A DNA stretch of 64,000 bases from Paludibacteraceae bacterium. Lineage in GTDB: Bacteria; Bacteroidota; Bacteroidia; Bacteroidales; Paludibacteraceae. Both the position numbers and the translations under genes were made by a program. Positions 54,053 through 62,609 of the stretch are shown here, in pieces. Location: assembly GCA_017439235.1 (NCBI GenBank), contig JAFSJN010000002.1, positions 1 to 64,000 on the forward strand, read 5' to 3'. The notes under the pieces were generated by a model. The model did no database searches. It was not told the DNA's origin and saw nothing but the letters and a program-made list of their open reading frames with translations. The first letter of the stretch is position 1; every line of letters starts with the position of its first letter.

Positions 54053-55846
54053 ATGCTCTCCTGGCTGCTTTTCACCTTTGCCCTGCTGACGGATATCCAC
54101 CTCTCGCGCACCGATACCGTGCCGCAGTTTGACCTACGTCAATCGGTGGACGATATCAATGCGTCCGACTCGGTGGCGTTTGTTGTTGTGGCAGGTGATA
54201 TTGCTGATGCCGGCGATGAGGGCTCATTAGTGGCTGCTCATCGTGAGTTAGAGCGTTTGCGCGTACCTTTCTATGCTACCAACGGTAACCATGAGACCAC
54301 CTGGTCCGAATCGGCTATGCGAGCCTTCGACCGCGTGTTCGGATCTACGCGTTTTGCCTTCACGTATGATAGCCTGCTCTTTATAGGCTTCAACTCCGGT
54401 CCGCTCCTTAAGATGGCGGACGGACACGTCTCGCCTCAGGACCTGCTGTGGGCAGATTCGGTATTAGCCGCCTATTCTGCTCGTCATCCGGAGGGCAAGG
54501 TCATCGTCATCACTCATTATCCGCTACGCCAGGGCGATGTGGACAACTGGTACGAGGTGACCGAATGCCTGCAACGTTATCCCGTGCAATGCGTCATTGG
54601 CGGACATTATCATAAGAATATGCACCTCGTCTGCGATGGTATAGACGATGTCCTATGCCGCAGTAATCTCCGAGGTAAGCAACCTTTCAATGGCTACACC
54701 CTAATCCGTGTGGATACCGATTCGATACGCTTTAGCGAGAAGCGCCCGCACCAAGCGGCGAATCAATGGACCGCAGTGCCGGTATCTGCCCGTCTGCATC
54801 CGCAGGTATCTTCTCGCCCTGCTATAACGAACGACACTCATGTACAAGCCGTATGGCGGCGTTCGCTGCCGGCTGCCGTATATGCCTCACCCGTGATGGC
54901 CGATGGACGCGTCTTCGTGGGCGACGATACGGGTGTCTTTCATGCTTTGGATGCCCGCGACGGACATACTATATGGACGTATCGCACTCGCGGACGTATA
55001 ATCTCTACTGCTGCTGTGCATAAGCATCAAGTGGTCTTCGGCTCGGCCGACAGTACTATCTATTGTCTGGATACCAGCACCGGACAACCTCTCTGGACGT
55101 ATACCACTACAGCTCCCGTCATGGGCTCCGTGGCGATTCATCGTGGTATAGCCTATATAGGTGGCAGTGGACATATATTCTATGCTCTTAATATGCATAC
55201 CGGTCAACCGGTATGGCAGTTCGCCGGTTTAGGAGGCTACTGTATCTCGCGTCCTACGGTGGCCTACAATACGGTCTATTTCGGCGCGTGGGATTGCTAT
55301 TTCTATGCCCTCTATGCCCGCACAGGACAACTGCGGTGGAAATGGACCAACGGCAAGCGCAACGATAAGTTTTCACCGGCTGCCGTATGGCCGGTAGTGG
55401 TCAATAAACGTGTCTTTATAGCCGCCCCTGACCGTTATATGACCTGTCTGGATGCTCGAACAGGAAAGCAGATTTGGCGCACCAATCGTTACAAGGTGCG
55501 TGAGACCGCTGCGGCTGACGAGCGGGGCACGATGGTCTTCAGCAAGTGTATGTGGGACACCGTAGTGGCGTTCTCCGCTAAAGCTGATAAGCCCGATACC
55601 CTCTGGGCTGTGAATGCCGGTTTCGGATATGAACATGCGCCCTGTATGCCGCTGGAACGCGGAGGAACGGTGTTTGTGGGCACTAAGAATGGCCTTATCC
55701 TCGGCCTTGATGCGCATACGGGAACTACTAAATGGCAATACCGTATCGGCACTTCGCTTATCCAGACGACCTGCCCTATTAATAAAAACGAATGCCTCGT
55801 CACCTCGACGGACGGCACGATAATACGTCTTCGTTACTGCCCCTGA
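54053..55846 (+). CDS. Metallophosphoesterase fused to a PQQ-type beta-propeller
   Basis: A 597-residue two-domain protein. Residues 1-235 are a calcineurin-like phosphoesterase: TDIHLS, VVAGDIADA, NGNHET, ITHYPL and GGHYHK are all present, so the dinuclear metal site looks complete. Residues 265-597 hold about seven propeller blades, each with the pattern FVGxxDGxxxALDAxTGxxxWxY (for example VFVGDDTGVFHALD, YIGGSGHIFYALN). The first metal motif begins at residue 13, leaving little room for a signal peptide, although PQQ-like propellers are usually extracytoplasmic; localisation is therefore unclear. It is coupled to the radical SAM gene by a TGATG overlap. Confidence 0.85.
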   Translation: MLSWLLFTFALLTDIHLSRTDTVPQFDLRQSVDDINASDSVAFVVVAGDIADAGDEGSLVAAHRELERLRVPFYATNGNHETTWSESAMRAFDRVFGSTRFAFTYDSLLFIGFNSGPLLKMADGHVSPQDLLWADSVLAAYSARHPEGKVIVITHYPLRQGDVDNWYEVTECLQRYPVQCVIGGHYHKNMHLVCDGIDDVLCRSNLRGKQPFNGYTLIRVDTDSIRFSEKRPHQAANQWTAVPVSARLHPQVSSRPAITNDTHVQAVWRRSLPAAVYASPVMADGRVFVGDDTGVFHALDARDGHTIWTYRTRGRIISTAAVHKHQVVFGSADSTIYCLDTSTGQPLWTYTTTAPVMGSVAIHRGIAYIGGSGHIFYALNMHTGQPVWQFAGLGGYCISRPTVAYNTVYFGAWDCYFYALYARTGQLRWKWTNGKRNDKFSPAAVWPVVVNKRVFIAAPDRYMTCLDARTGKQIWRTNRYKVRETAAADERGTMVFSKCMWDTVVAFSAKADKPDTLWAVNAGFGYEHAPCMPLERGGTVFVGTKNGLILGLDAHTGTTKWQYRIGTSLIQTTCPINKNECLVTSTDGTIIRLRYCP

Positions 55847-57558
55847 TGCCTGCTAATGCTACTACATATTGCTTACCTACCACCCGTAAGGAAATGGAAT
55901 ACCGCGGTTGGGACGAGGTGGACGTAGTCCTTTTCTCCGGCGATGCCTATGTCGACCATCCGCAGTTTGGGGCGGCAGTATTGGGACGTGTATTGGAGGC
56001 TGCCGGTTACCGTGTGGCTATCGTTCCTCAACCCGACTGGCGCGGTGACCACCGCGACTTCACTAAGATGGGCCGTCCGCGCCTCTTCTTTGGCGTGACA
56101 GCAGGCTCGATGGACTCGATGGTCAACCATTATACCGCCAATAAACGTCTGCGCTCCGACGATGCCTATACACCCGAGGGTAGGGCAGGAATGCGGCCTG
56201 ACTATTGTACCATCACTTACTGCCGCATCCTCAAACAACTCTTCCCCGATGTACCTCTGGTCATCGGTGGCATAGAGGCTTCCATGCGGCGATTGGCGCA
56301 TTACGACTATTGGTCCGACCGTCTCATGCCGAGTATATTGGTCGACTCTGGTGCCGATCTGCTCGTCTATGGAATGGGCGAACAAGCTATCTGCGATATA
56401 GCGGACGCTATCCATAATCGAAAATCACTAATCGAAAATCGAGAATCGCTCATCCCTCATACTATCCCTCAAACCGCCTACATAGCCGACGTCAATGAGG
56501 CTCTACCAGACGATGCTATACGTCTGTACGGCTTTGAGGAAGCAAAAAAAGATAAGCGCAAACATGCTGAGAATTTCCGGCTTATTGAGATAGAGAGCAA
56601 TAAGATTATTGCTAAGACCATCATCCAGGACCGCGTAGTGGTCAATCCGCCTTATCCGCCTATCACGACTGAGCAATTGGATGCTATCTACGACTTGCCT
56701 TTTACCTATAAGCCGCATCCTAAATATAAGGATAAACGCATTCCGGCGTATGAGATGATTCGTTTCTCTGTCTGCATGCATCGCGGCTGCTTTGGCGGCT
56801 GTTCGTTCTGCACAATCTCTGCCCATCAGGGTAAACAAATAGTCTCACGCTCCAAAGAGAGTATCTTGCGCCAGATTGCTCGCCTCAAGGACCTGCCCGA
56901 TTGGAAAGGTTATTTAAGCGACTTAGGTGGTCCGAGTGCCAATATGTACGCCATGCATGGTCGCGATAAGAGTTTGTGCGAACGTTGTGCCCGCGCCAGT
57001 TGTCTGCAACCCGCTATATGCAAGAATCTCAATCGTGACTTCCGGCCGCTGCTGGACATCTACCGGACGGTAGACGCCTTGCCTTATATCCGTAAGGCCT
57101 TTGTAGGGTCGGGTATACGCTACGACCTGATGAGCGAGGAATACGGACGCGAACTTATCACCCGTCATGTGTCGGGACGATTGAAGGTTGCTCCGGAACA
57201 TTGTTCCGACCGCGTACTGCAACTGATGCGCAAACCCTCGTGGAACGAGTACCGCCGCTTCTACGATTTCTTCATGCGCATTAATGCCGAAGCCGGACTC
57301 AACCAACAACTTATACCTTACTTTATCTCCTCGCATCCGGGCTGTACCGATCATGATATGGCGGCATTGGCCGAGGAGACACGACGCATGCATTATCGAC
57401 CTGAACAGGTACAGGACTTTACGCCTACGCCTATGACCCTGTCTACGTGCATGTACTATACCGGTCTTAATCCCTATACGATGCAACCGGTCTATACGGC
57501 TAAGACCAAAGCTGAGAAACAGAAACAGAACAGTTATTTCTTTTGGTGGAAAAAATGA
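55846..57558 (+). CDS. YgiQ-family (UPF0313) radical SAM protein
   Basis: A 570-residue protein with the YgiQ N-terminal domain (TTRKEMEYRGWDEVDVV, FFGVTAGSMDSMVNHYTA) and a radical SAM centre with CMHRGCFGGCSFC, i.e. three cluster-binding cysteines spaced C-x3-C-x2-C. Function of the family is not established. The frame extends to 55792, inside the upstream gene; the ATG at 55846 fits the family. Between residues 190 and 205 it carries an extra NRKSLIENRESL segment encoded by an AATCGAAAATC repeat. It overlaps the next gene by 4 bases. Confidence 0.92.
   Translation: MPANATTYCLPTTRKEMEYRGWDEVDVVLFSGDAYVDHPQFGAAVLGRVLEAAGYRVAIVPQPDWRGDHRDFTKMGRPRLFFGVTAGSMDSMVNHYTANKRLRSDDAYTPEGRAGMRPDYCTITYCRILKQLFPDVPLVIGGIEASMRRLAHYDYWSDRLMPSILVDSGADLLVYGMGEQAICDIADAIHNRKSLIENRESLIPHTIPQTAYIADVNEALPDDAIRLYGFEEAKKDKRKHAENFRLIEIESNKIIAKTIIQDRVVVNPPYPPITTEQLDAIYDLPFTYKPHPKYKDKRIPAYEMIRFSVCMHRGCFGGCSFCTISAHQGKQIVSRSKESILRQIARLKDLPDWKGYLSDLGGPSANMYAMHGRDKSLCERCARASCLQPAICKNLNRDFRPLLDIYRTVDALPYIRKAFVGSGIRYDLMSEEYGRELITRHVSGRLKVAPEHCSDRVLQLMRKPSWNEYRRFYDFFMRINAEAGLNQQLIPYFISSHPGCTDHDMAALAEETRRMHYRPEQVQDFTPTPMTLSTCMYYTGLNPYTMQPVYTAKTKAEKQKQNSYFFWWKK
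56415..56452. repeat. AATCGAAAATC repeat inside the radical SAM gene
   Basis: Three imperfect units of AATCGAAAATCAC/GAG lie in frame within the gene. The same words occur at 59533-59568 and, inverted, at 43484-43515. Confidence 0.7.
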
Positions 57559-58517
57559 AAAAGTTTAGAATCAATCCGCAAACATTAGCTATCGAGCGTG
57601 TCGAGCATGGTTTTATGTATTGGCTCCGTCGCTCGGGACTGTATATCCTCTCCGGTATGTGCCTGGGAATAGTATTCTTCTTTGTCTACTTTATGCTCTT
57701 CCCCTCGCCGCGCGAAAAACAACTCATTCGCCAAAACGAGGAATTGGAATCGCAAGTGCGATTGATTGATAAACGTGTCGACCAGATGCAGGTGGTGATG
57801 ACCGACTTGGAACAACGTGACGACAACCTCTACCGCGTACTCTTCGGTGCAGAACCTATCCCCTTAGCCGTACGTCAAGGCGCTACGCGCAAGATGAGTT
57901 ATTACGACGAATTGGCACGGATGACCAATTCACAACTCTTGGCCGACCTGATGCTGAAAACCGACGTATTGGAGAAAGAAATGTATACCCAAGCTAAGTC
58001 GTACGATGAGGTGTTGGAACTGGCCAAGACTCAGGAGATACGCATGGAGAATATTCCTGCTATCCAACCGGTACTTAACAAAGACCTCAAACGTGTAGCT
58101 TCCGGATACGGCTGGCGTATCGACCCGATTTATCATACCCGTAAATTCCACCAGGGCATGGACTTTACTGCTCCTATCGGTACCGAGGTCTATGCTACCG
58201 GTAACGGACGTATCTCTTTTGTGGGCTGGCGTCAAGGCTACGGTCAGACCGTCATGGTGGATCACGGCTTTGGGTACGAAACCCTCTATGCCCACCTCTA
58301 TAAACCGCTCTGCCGCGTTGGACAACGTGTCAAACGGGCCGACATAATCGCTTTAGTAGGAAATACGGGTAAATCAACCGGTCCGCACCTCCATTACGAA
58401 GTGCATTATCACGGTAAGGCGGTAGATCCGCGTAACTTCTATTTCTATGATTTAACGCCCGATGAGTATGACATGATGGTGCAACTCAGTAATAACTTCG
58501 GGCATATGCTCGACTGA
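57555..58517 (+). CDS. M23-family murein peptidase (membrane-anchored)
   Basis: A 320-residue protein with a cytoplasmic start, one membrane helix (about residues 32-55), a coiled coil (QLIRQNEELESQVR onward) and a C-terminal LytM/M23 domain (about residues 185-300). Zinc ligands are seen in KFHQGMDF (HxxxD) and HLHYEV (HxH), so it is probably catalytically active on peptidoglycan cross-bridges. The start at 57555 overlaps the previous stop (ATGA). It ends directly against the convergent Crp-like gene with no spacer. Confidence 0.92.
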   Translation: MKKFRINPQTLAIERVEHGFMYWLRRSGLYILSGMCLGIVFFFVYFMLFPSPREKQLIRQNEELESQVRLIDKRVDQMQVVMTDLEQRDDNLYRVLFGAEPIPLAVRQGATRKMSYYDELARMTNSQLLADLMLKTDVLEKEMYTQAKSYDEVLELAKTQEIRMENIPAIQPVLNKDLKRVASGYGWRIDPIYHTRKFHQGMDFTAPIGTEVYATGNGRISFVGWRQGYGQTVMVDHGFGYETLYAHLYKPLCRVGQRVKRADIIALVGNTGKSTGPHLHYEVHYHGKAVDPRNFYFYDLTPDEYDMMVQLSNNFGHMLD

Positions 58518-59216
58518 TTAGCCTAAGCGCGAGATGCGCACCAACTCCTCTTCGTTGAGCAACTTAATCTTACGCCCGTCTACACTGATGAGCCCTTCTT
58601 GCGCAAACTGACTGAGGGTGCGAATGGCGTTGGAGGTGGTCATATTGCTCAGATTAGCCAAGTCTTCACGCGACATATACATCGAGATAGTCACCTCATC
58701 CTCGTCCAATCCGTAGTTGTGCTTGAGCGACAATAAAGCTTCTGCCAGACGACCGCGGATGTGTTTTTGCGTCAGGTTGACCGTGCGCAGTTCGCTAATG
58801 GCTAAGTCTTTAGCCATAGCCTCCATGATACTGAAGCAGAAAGCGTTGTTTTGCTGAATGACCTTCATGAACGCCGCGCGGTCAACACGATAGACTATAC
58901 TGTTTTCAAACGCACTGGCGCACGAGTTGTACGTGCCGTTGGCTACGATAGCGCGATAACCGAATATATCGAACGGCTTAAGCATGCGGATGATAAGCGA
59001 ACGCTGGTCGATACCCTCCTTGTAGATACGTATCTTACCGCTAACCAACATCATCATATGCGTTGGCGTATCGCCTTCCATATGGATGATCTCATTCTTA
59101 TTATACATAACGGCTTCGGTCTCCGAATCAATATACATCTTTTCCTCCGCCGTTAGGATATTCCAAATGGGATTCATCTCCCATAGTTTTTGCTTCTCGT
59201 CGCCTTTAATCTTCAT
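58518..59216 (-). CDS. Crp/Fnr-family transcriptional regulator
   Basis: A 232-residue regulator. Residues 20-140 form the cyclic-nucleotide-binding-like beta roll (ILTAEEKMYIDSE, GDTPTHMMMLVSGKIRIYKEG); residues 160-225 hold the winged helix (MSREDLANLSNMTTSNAIRTLSQF, then LISVDGRKIKLLN). No cysteine cluster of the Fnr type is evident, and the Arg/Ser pair needed for cAMP binding is not clear. The ligand is unknown. It has its own promoter, shared as a palindrome with the divergent glycosyltransferase promoter. Confidence 0.9.
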   Translation of the reverse strand: MKIKGDEKQKLWEMNPIWNILTAEEKMYIDSETEAVMYNKNEIIHMEGDTPTHMMMLVSGKIRIYKEGIDQRSLIIRMLKPFDIFGYRAIVANGTYNSCASAFENSIVYRVDRAAFMKVIQQNNAFCFSIMEAMAKDLAISELRTVNLTQKHIRGRLAEALLSLKHNYGLDEDEVTISMYMSREDLANLSNMTTSNAIRTLSQFAQEGLISVDGRKIKLLNEEELVRISRLG

Positions 59217-59247
59217 GAAGATGAGGATAATTTTCTAATTTCGGGTG

Positions 59248-59278
59248 CAAAGATACACTTTTTTTTTGATATATCAAA
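59248..59278 (-). promoter_or_regulatory. Promoter of the Crp-like regulator
   Basis: TATCTTTG on the minus strand at 59255-59248, with TTTG 19 bases upstream at 59278-59275. Confidence 0.8.
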
Positions 59279-59295
59279 ATTTTTGTATAATTTTG
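59265..59295 (+). promoter_or_regulatory. Promoter of the glycosyltransferase gene
   Basis: TTTG at 59265-59268 and TAATTTTG at 59288-59295 are 19 bases apart. The TTTGATATATCAAA segment is shared with the opposite promoter. The leader to the ATG at 59372 is about 70 bases and ends in an AT-rich repeat. Confidence 0.8.
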
Positions 59296-59341
59296 CACCG
59301 TAGAATGGTTTCATCTACTAATGCCGGATGCATTTGGCAGC

Positions 59342-59371
59342 AATTAATTTTGAATTTTTAATTTAATTATA
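59342..59371. repeat. AT-rich dispersed repeat before the glycosyltransferase gene
   Basis: Inverted form of the AATTAAAAATTA words, ending directly at the ATG. Confidence 0.6.
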
Positions 59372-60349
59372 ATGAACATATCCGTCATCGTGCCTCTGTT
59401 CAATGAGGCGGAGTCGTTGGTTGAGTTATACGATTGGATTGCACGCGTCATGCGCGACAATAAGTTCTCCTATGAGGTTATCTTTGTCGACGATGGCTCG
59501 ACTGATAACTCATGGCAGGTCATCCAAGAACTGAAATCGAAAATCGATAATCCAAAATCGAAAAACGATGACGCTGTCCGCGGCATTCGTTTCCGTCGTA
59601 ACTATGGTAAGTCGGCTGCCCTCTATTGCGGTTTCAAGGCTGCGCAGGGCGATGTGGTCATTACCATGGATGCCGACCTGCAGGATTCGCCGGACGAGAT
59701 ACCGGAACTCTACCGTATGATAACGGAGGAAGGGTACGACTTGGTGAGCGGATGGAAGAAAAAACGCTACGACAATGCACTCACTAAGAATCTGCCTTCC
59801 AAACTCTTCAACGCTACGGCGCGTTGGGTGACGGGCATTCATTTGCACGATATGAACTGTGGCCTCAAGGCCTATCGCAATGAGGTGGTTAAGAATATCG
59901 AGGTCTTCAGCGAGATGCACCGCTATATACCCTTCCTGGCTAAGAATGCCGGATTTACTAAGATTGGCGAAAAAGTGGTGCAACACCGCAAACGCGAACA
60001 TGGTGTCAGCAAGTTCGGCCTCAACCGCTTCGTCAACGGTTACCTCGACCTGATGACCTTGTGGTTCCTCAATAAGTTCGGTAAACAGCCCATGCACTTC
60101 TTCGGCTTGGTGGGCAGTATGATGTTCTTGATTGGCTTTATCGCGGTAGTGGTAGTAGGCGGTATGAAATGGTATGCCTTAGCTCACCAAGTACAAGCTA
60201 TGCTGGTAGGTGTCAATCCCTATTTCCACATAGCTATACTGATGATGATCCTCGGCTGCATGCTCTTCTTAGCAGGCTTCCTCGGCGAACTCATCATCCG
60301 CAACTCGCCGTCTCGCAACGACTATTTGATACGCGAACAATTACTGTAA
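59372..60349 (+). CDS. Family 2 glycosyltransferase with two C-terminal membrane helices
   Basis: A 325-residue enzyme of the DPM1/GtrB type, which transfers a sugar from a nucleotide donor, often to undecaprenyl phosphate. The GT-A domain has SVIVPLFNEAESL, FVDDGSTDNSW and MDADLQDSPDEI (DxD); the C-terminus has two helices (about residues 235-260 and 275-300). Residues 52-64 (KSKIDNPKSKNDD) come from an AATCG-type repeat and interrupt the usual spacing. Sugar and acceptor are unknown. Its stop overlaps the S9 peptidase gene by 9 bases. Confidence 0.9.
   Translation: MNISVIVPLFNEAESLVELYDWIARVMRDNKFSYEVIFVDDGSTDNSWQVIQELKSKIDNPKSKNDDAVRGIRFRRNYGKSAALYCGFKAAQGDVVITMDADLQDSPDEIPELYRMITEEGYDLVSGWKKKRYDNALTKNLPSKLFNATARWVTGIHLHDMNCGLKAYRNEVVKNIEVFSEMHRYIPFLAKNAGFTKIGEKVVQHRKREHGVSKFGLNRFVNGYLDLMTLWFLNKFGKQPMHFFGLVGSMMFLIGFIAVVVVGGMKWYALAHQVQAMLVGVNPYFHIAILMMILGCMLFLAGFLGELIIRNSPSRNDYLIREQLL
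59533..59568. repeat. AATCGAAAATC repeat inside the glycosyltransferase gene
   Basis: AAATCGAAAATCGATAATCCAAAATCGAAAA-type text (here given only as words AAATCGAAAATCG and CCAAAATCGAAAA) lies in frame between the DDGS and RRNYGKS blocks. Confidence 0.7.
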
Positions 60350-62515
60350 CCAGCGATCCAGCCACTCCCTGAACGTGCGTTGCCATAAGATGCCGTTCTG
60401 TGGCTTGAGTACCCAGTGGTTCTCGTCCGGGAAGATTAACAGCTCGGCCGGTATACCTCGCATCTTGGCGGCATCAAAGGCTGCCATAGCCTGGTTGGCT
60501 AAGATGCGGTAGTCTTTCTCGCCGTGGATGCACAGGATTGGCGTGTCCCACTTGTCTACAAACTTATGCGGACTATTGGCAAAGGTGCGTTGGGCAATCT
60601 TATTGTCTTTCTCCCAATATGCTCCACCCATATCCCAGTTGGCGAACCATTTTTCTTCGGTCTCCAGATATTGCATCTCCATATTGAAGATACCGTCGTG
60701 GGCGATGAACGCTTTGAAACGTCCGTTATGATGACCGGCTATCCAATAGACGCTGAAGCCGCCGAACGAGGCGCCGACGCATCCTAAACGGTTCTTATCT
60801 ACGTATGGCTCCGTGCAGAACTCGTCGATAGCTGTGAAATAATCCTTCATACATTGTCCTCCGTAATCACCGGATATCTCTTCGTTCCATGCCTTACCAA
60901 ATCCCGGCAAGCCGCGACGGTTCGGCGCTACGATGATATAATCGCCGGCTGACATCATCATGAAGTTCCATCTAAATGACCAGAACTGACTTACCGGACT
61001 CTGCGGACCGCCTTCGCAATAGAGGATGGTAGCGTATTTTTTCTTGGGGTCGAATTGCGGCGGGTAGATAATCCATGTCAGCATCTGCTTGCCATCCGTG
61101 GTATTCTGCCATCTCGGCACAACGGTAGAACGCTCAATCTGATTGTATATATTGTCATTCTCATGCGTAAGCTGCGGTATCTCTACTTCCAATGCCGTGT
61201 GCGGTTGTTCCCACTCTATGCCGCGAGGACCGAACTCACGTGTCGGGTCGTTAAGGTACTCCTCCACATCCATGCGATAGATTTCATTCGCCTGACGCAT
61301 CGAGTGACCTAATAGGAAGGCGTACTTGTCGCTTACGTCGCCTAAGACCACATCGTACTGACCTTCTGTCATACGCTCTAAGTTGCCGTCCAACGTAGCG
61401 TAATACAAGTCAATAGAGCCTTGCCCTACGTCAGTGTACAGCAGACTGGTGTCGTTATACCACGCGAACTCATTGACGCTTTGACCAAAACCGGATACCA
61501 GATAACGTTTCTCGCCTGTCTCGAGATTCATGACAGCCAGACGGTTCTCATCACTCTCGTAGCCGTCGCGCTCCATAGACTGCCAAGCTATCCATTTGCC
61601 ATTGGGCGAGTAGGACGGATTGGTATCGTAACCGCCATTGGGTGCCGTAATGTTTTTGTGCGCACGTGTACGCGTATCATAAAGGTATATGTCGCTATTG
61701 GTGCTCACGGCATATTCCAATCCGGTCTTCTTGCGGCAGGTATAGGCTATCTCTTCGTTATTGGGATTCCATGCTAACTGTTCTACGCCGCCGAAGGGCT
61801 TCATTGGACACTCATAGGCGGTGCCATCCAATATATTTACTCCTTCTCCCAATTTGGCTGATTTTATTCGCTCTCCTTCGCCGTAGTAACTCAGTTTTAA
61901 TGCGCATACAAAGGGCTGTGGGGCCGTCTCGGTCCATTCGTCCCAATGCTTGTACATCAGGTCGTTGACGATGCGACCGGTGGCTAAGGGCAGGTCAGCG
62001 TATTTGTCCGCTGTGGTAGGTACGGTCTTTACCGGCTTGATCACTATGATCTTATCCCGCATGGGGGAGAGTAGGAAACCTTCTATATCTTCTGCGCCTT
62101 CTACTTTCACATCTTCGCCGTCGCGACGCAGATAGAGCTGTCCGCCTTTGATATATGCTAACCATCCGCTGCTGCCGAACCAGGCCGGCTCAGAACCGAC
62201 AAACTCATCCGCTACCTTCATGTTATTAAACGGGTCGCAGATGCGAATCCACGTAGTGGAGCGATTCTCCTCTACGCTATAGTAACTGACGGTATAGGCT
62301 AACCAACCGGTCTCTATATCGCTTTTTACGGCACCTATACGTCCCATGGCCCATAATCCTTCCGGCGTAAGGCGATTGCCCGAGATGGTAATATCCGGTT
62401 TGGTAATCGGAGTTTTCTGGGCATTCTTATCCGTACTTTCTGCTGCGTTACGTGCGCATCCTGCGCTGATCAATAGTGCTGACATAAGCAAAAAATGAAT
62501 GAGTCTCATATGCAT
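60341..62515 (-). CDS. S9-family serine peptidase lipoprotein (dipeptidyl-peptidase-like)
   Basis: A 724-residue peptidase with a lipoprotein signal (lipobox ISAGC, Cys near residue 20). Residues 60-470 form a beta-propeller with repeated WxxxG and YSPNGKWIAW-type text; residues 475-724 form the alpha/beta hydrolase domain with GASFGG (nucleophile Ser), HGEKDYRI (Asp) and DENHWV (His). It is close to bacterial DPP5-like enzymes that release dipeptides in the periplasm. A second ATG is two codons later (62509). Its own promoter is at 62533-62564. Confidence 0.92.
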   Translation of the reverse strand: MHMRLIHFLLMSALLISAGCARNAAESTDKNAQKTPITKPDITISGNRLTPEGLWAMGRIGAVKSDIETGWLAYTVSYYSVEENRSTTWIRICDPFNNMKVADEFVGSEPAWFGSSGWLAYIKGGQLYLRRDGEDVKVEGAEDIEGFLLSPMRDKIIVIKPVKTVPTTADKYADLPLATGRIVNDLMYKHWDEWTETAPQPFVCALKLSYYGEGERIKSAKLGEGVNILDGTAYECPMKPFGGVEQLAWNPNNEEIAYTCRKKTGLEYAVSTNSDIYLYDTRTRAHKNITAPNGGYDTNPSYSPNGKWIAWQSMERDGYESDENRLAVMNLETGEKRYLVSGFGQSVNEFAWYNDTSLLYTDVGQGSIDLYYATLDGNLERMTEGQYDVVLGDVSDKYAFLLGHSMRQANEIYRMDVEEYLNDPTREFGPRGIEWEQPHTALEVEIPQLTHENDNIYNQIERSTVVPRWQNTTDGKQMLTWIIYPPQFDPKKKYATILYCEGGPQSPVSQFWSFRWNFMMMSAGDYIIVAPNRRGLPGFGKAWNEEISGDYGGQCMKDYFTAIDEFCTEPYVDKNRLGCVGASFGGFSVYWIAGHHNGRFKAFIAHDGIFNMEMQYLETEEKWFANWDMGGAYWEKDNKIAQRTFANSPHKFVDKWDTPILCIHGEKDYRILANQAMAAFDAAKMRGIPAELLIFPDENHWVLKPQNGILWQRTFREWLDRWLQ

Positions 62516-62532
62516 TTATCTATTTTCGAGGG

Positions 62533-62564
62533 CAAAATTACAAAATATTTTGTGAATATGCAAA
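62533..62564 (-). promoter_or_regulatory. Promoter of the S9 peptidase gene
   Basis: TAATTTTG on the minus strand at 62540-62533, with TTTG 20 bases upstream at 62564-62561. Confidence 0.75.
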
Positions 62565-62580
62565 AAAAAGTGTACTTTTG
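62549..62580 (+). promoter_or_regulatory. Promoter of the propeller-sensor gene
   Basis: TTTG at 62549-62552 and TACTTTTG at 62573-62580 are 20 bases apart; the two opposed -33 boxes enclose TGAATATG. Confidence 0.75.
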
Positions 62581-62609
62581 TCTCCGATTACAGCATACCG
62601 ACCTCTAAG

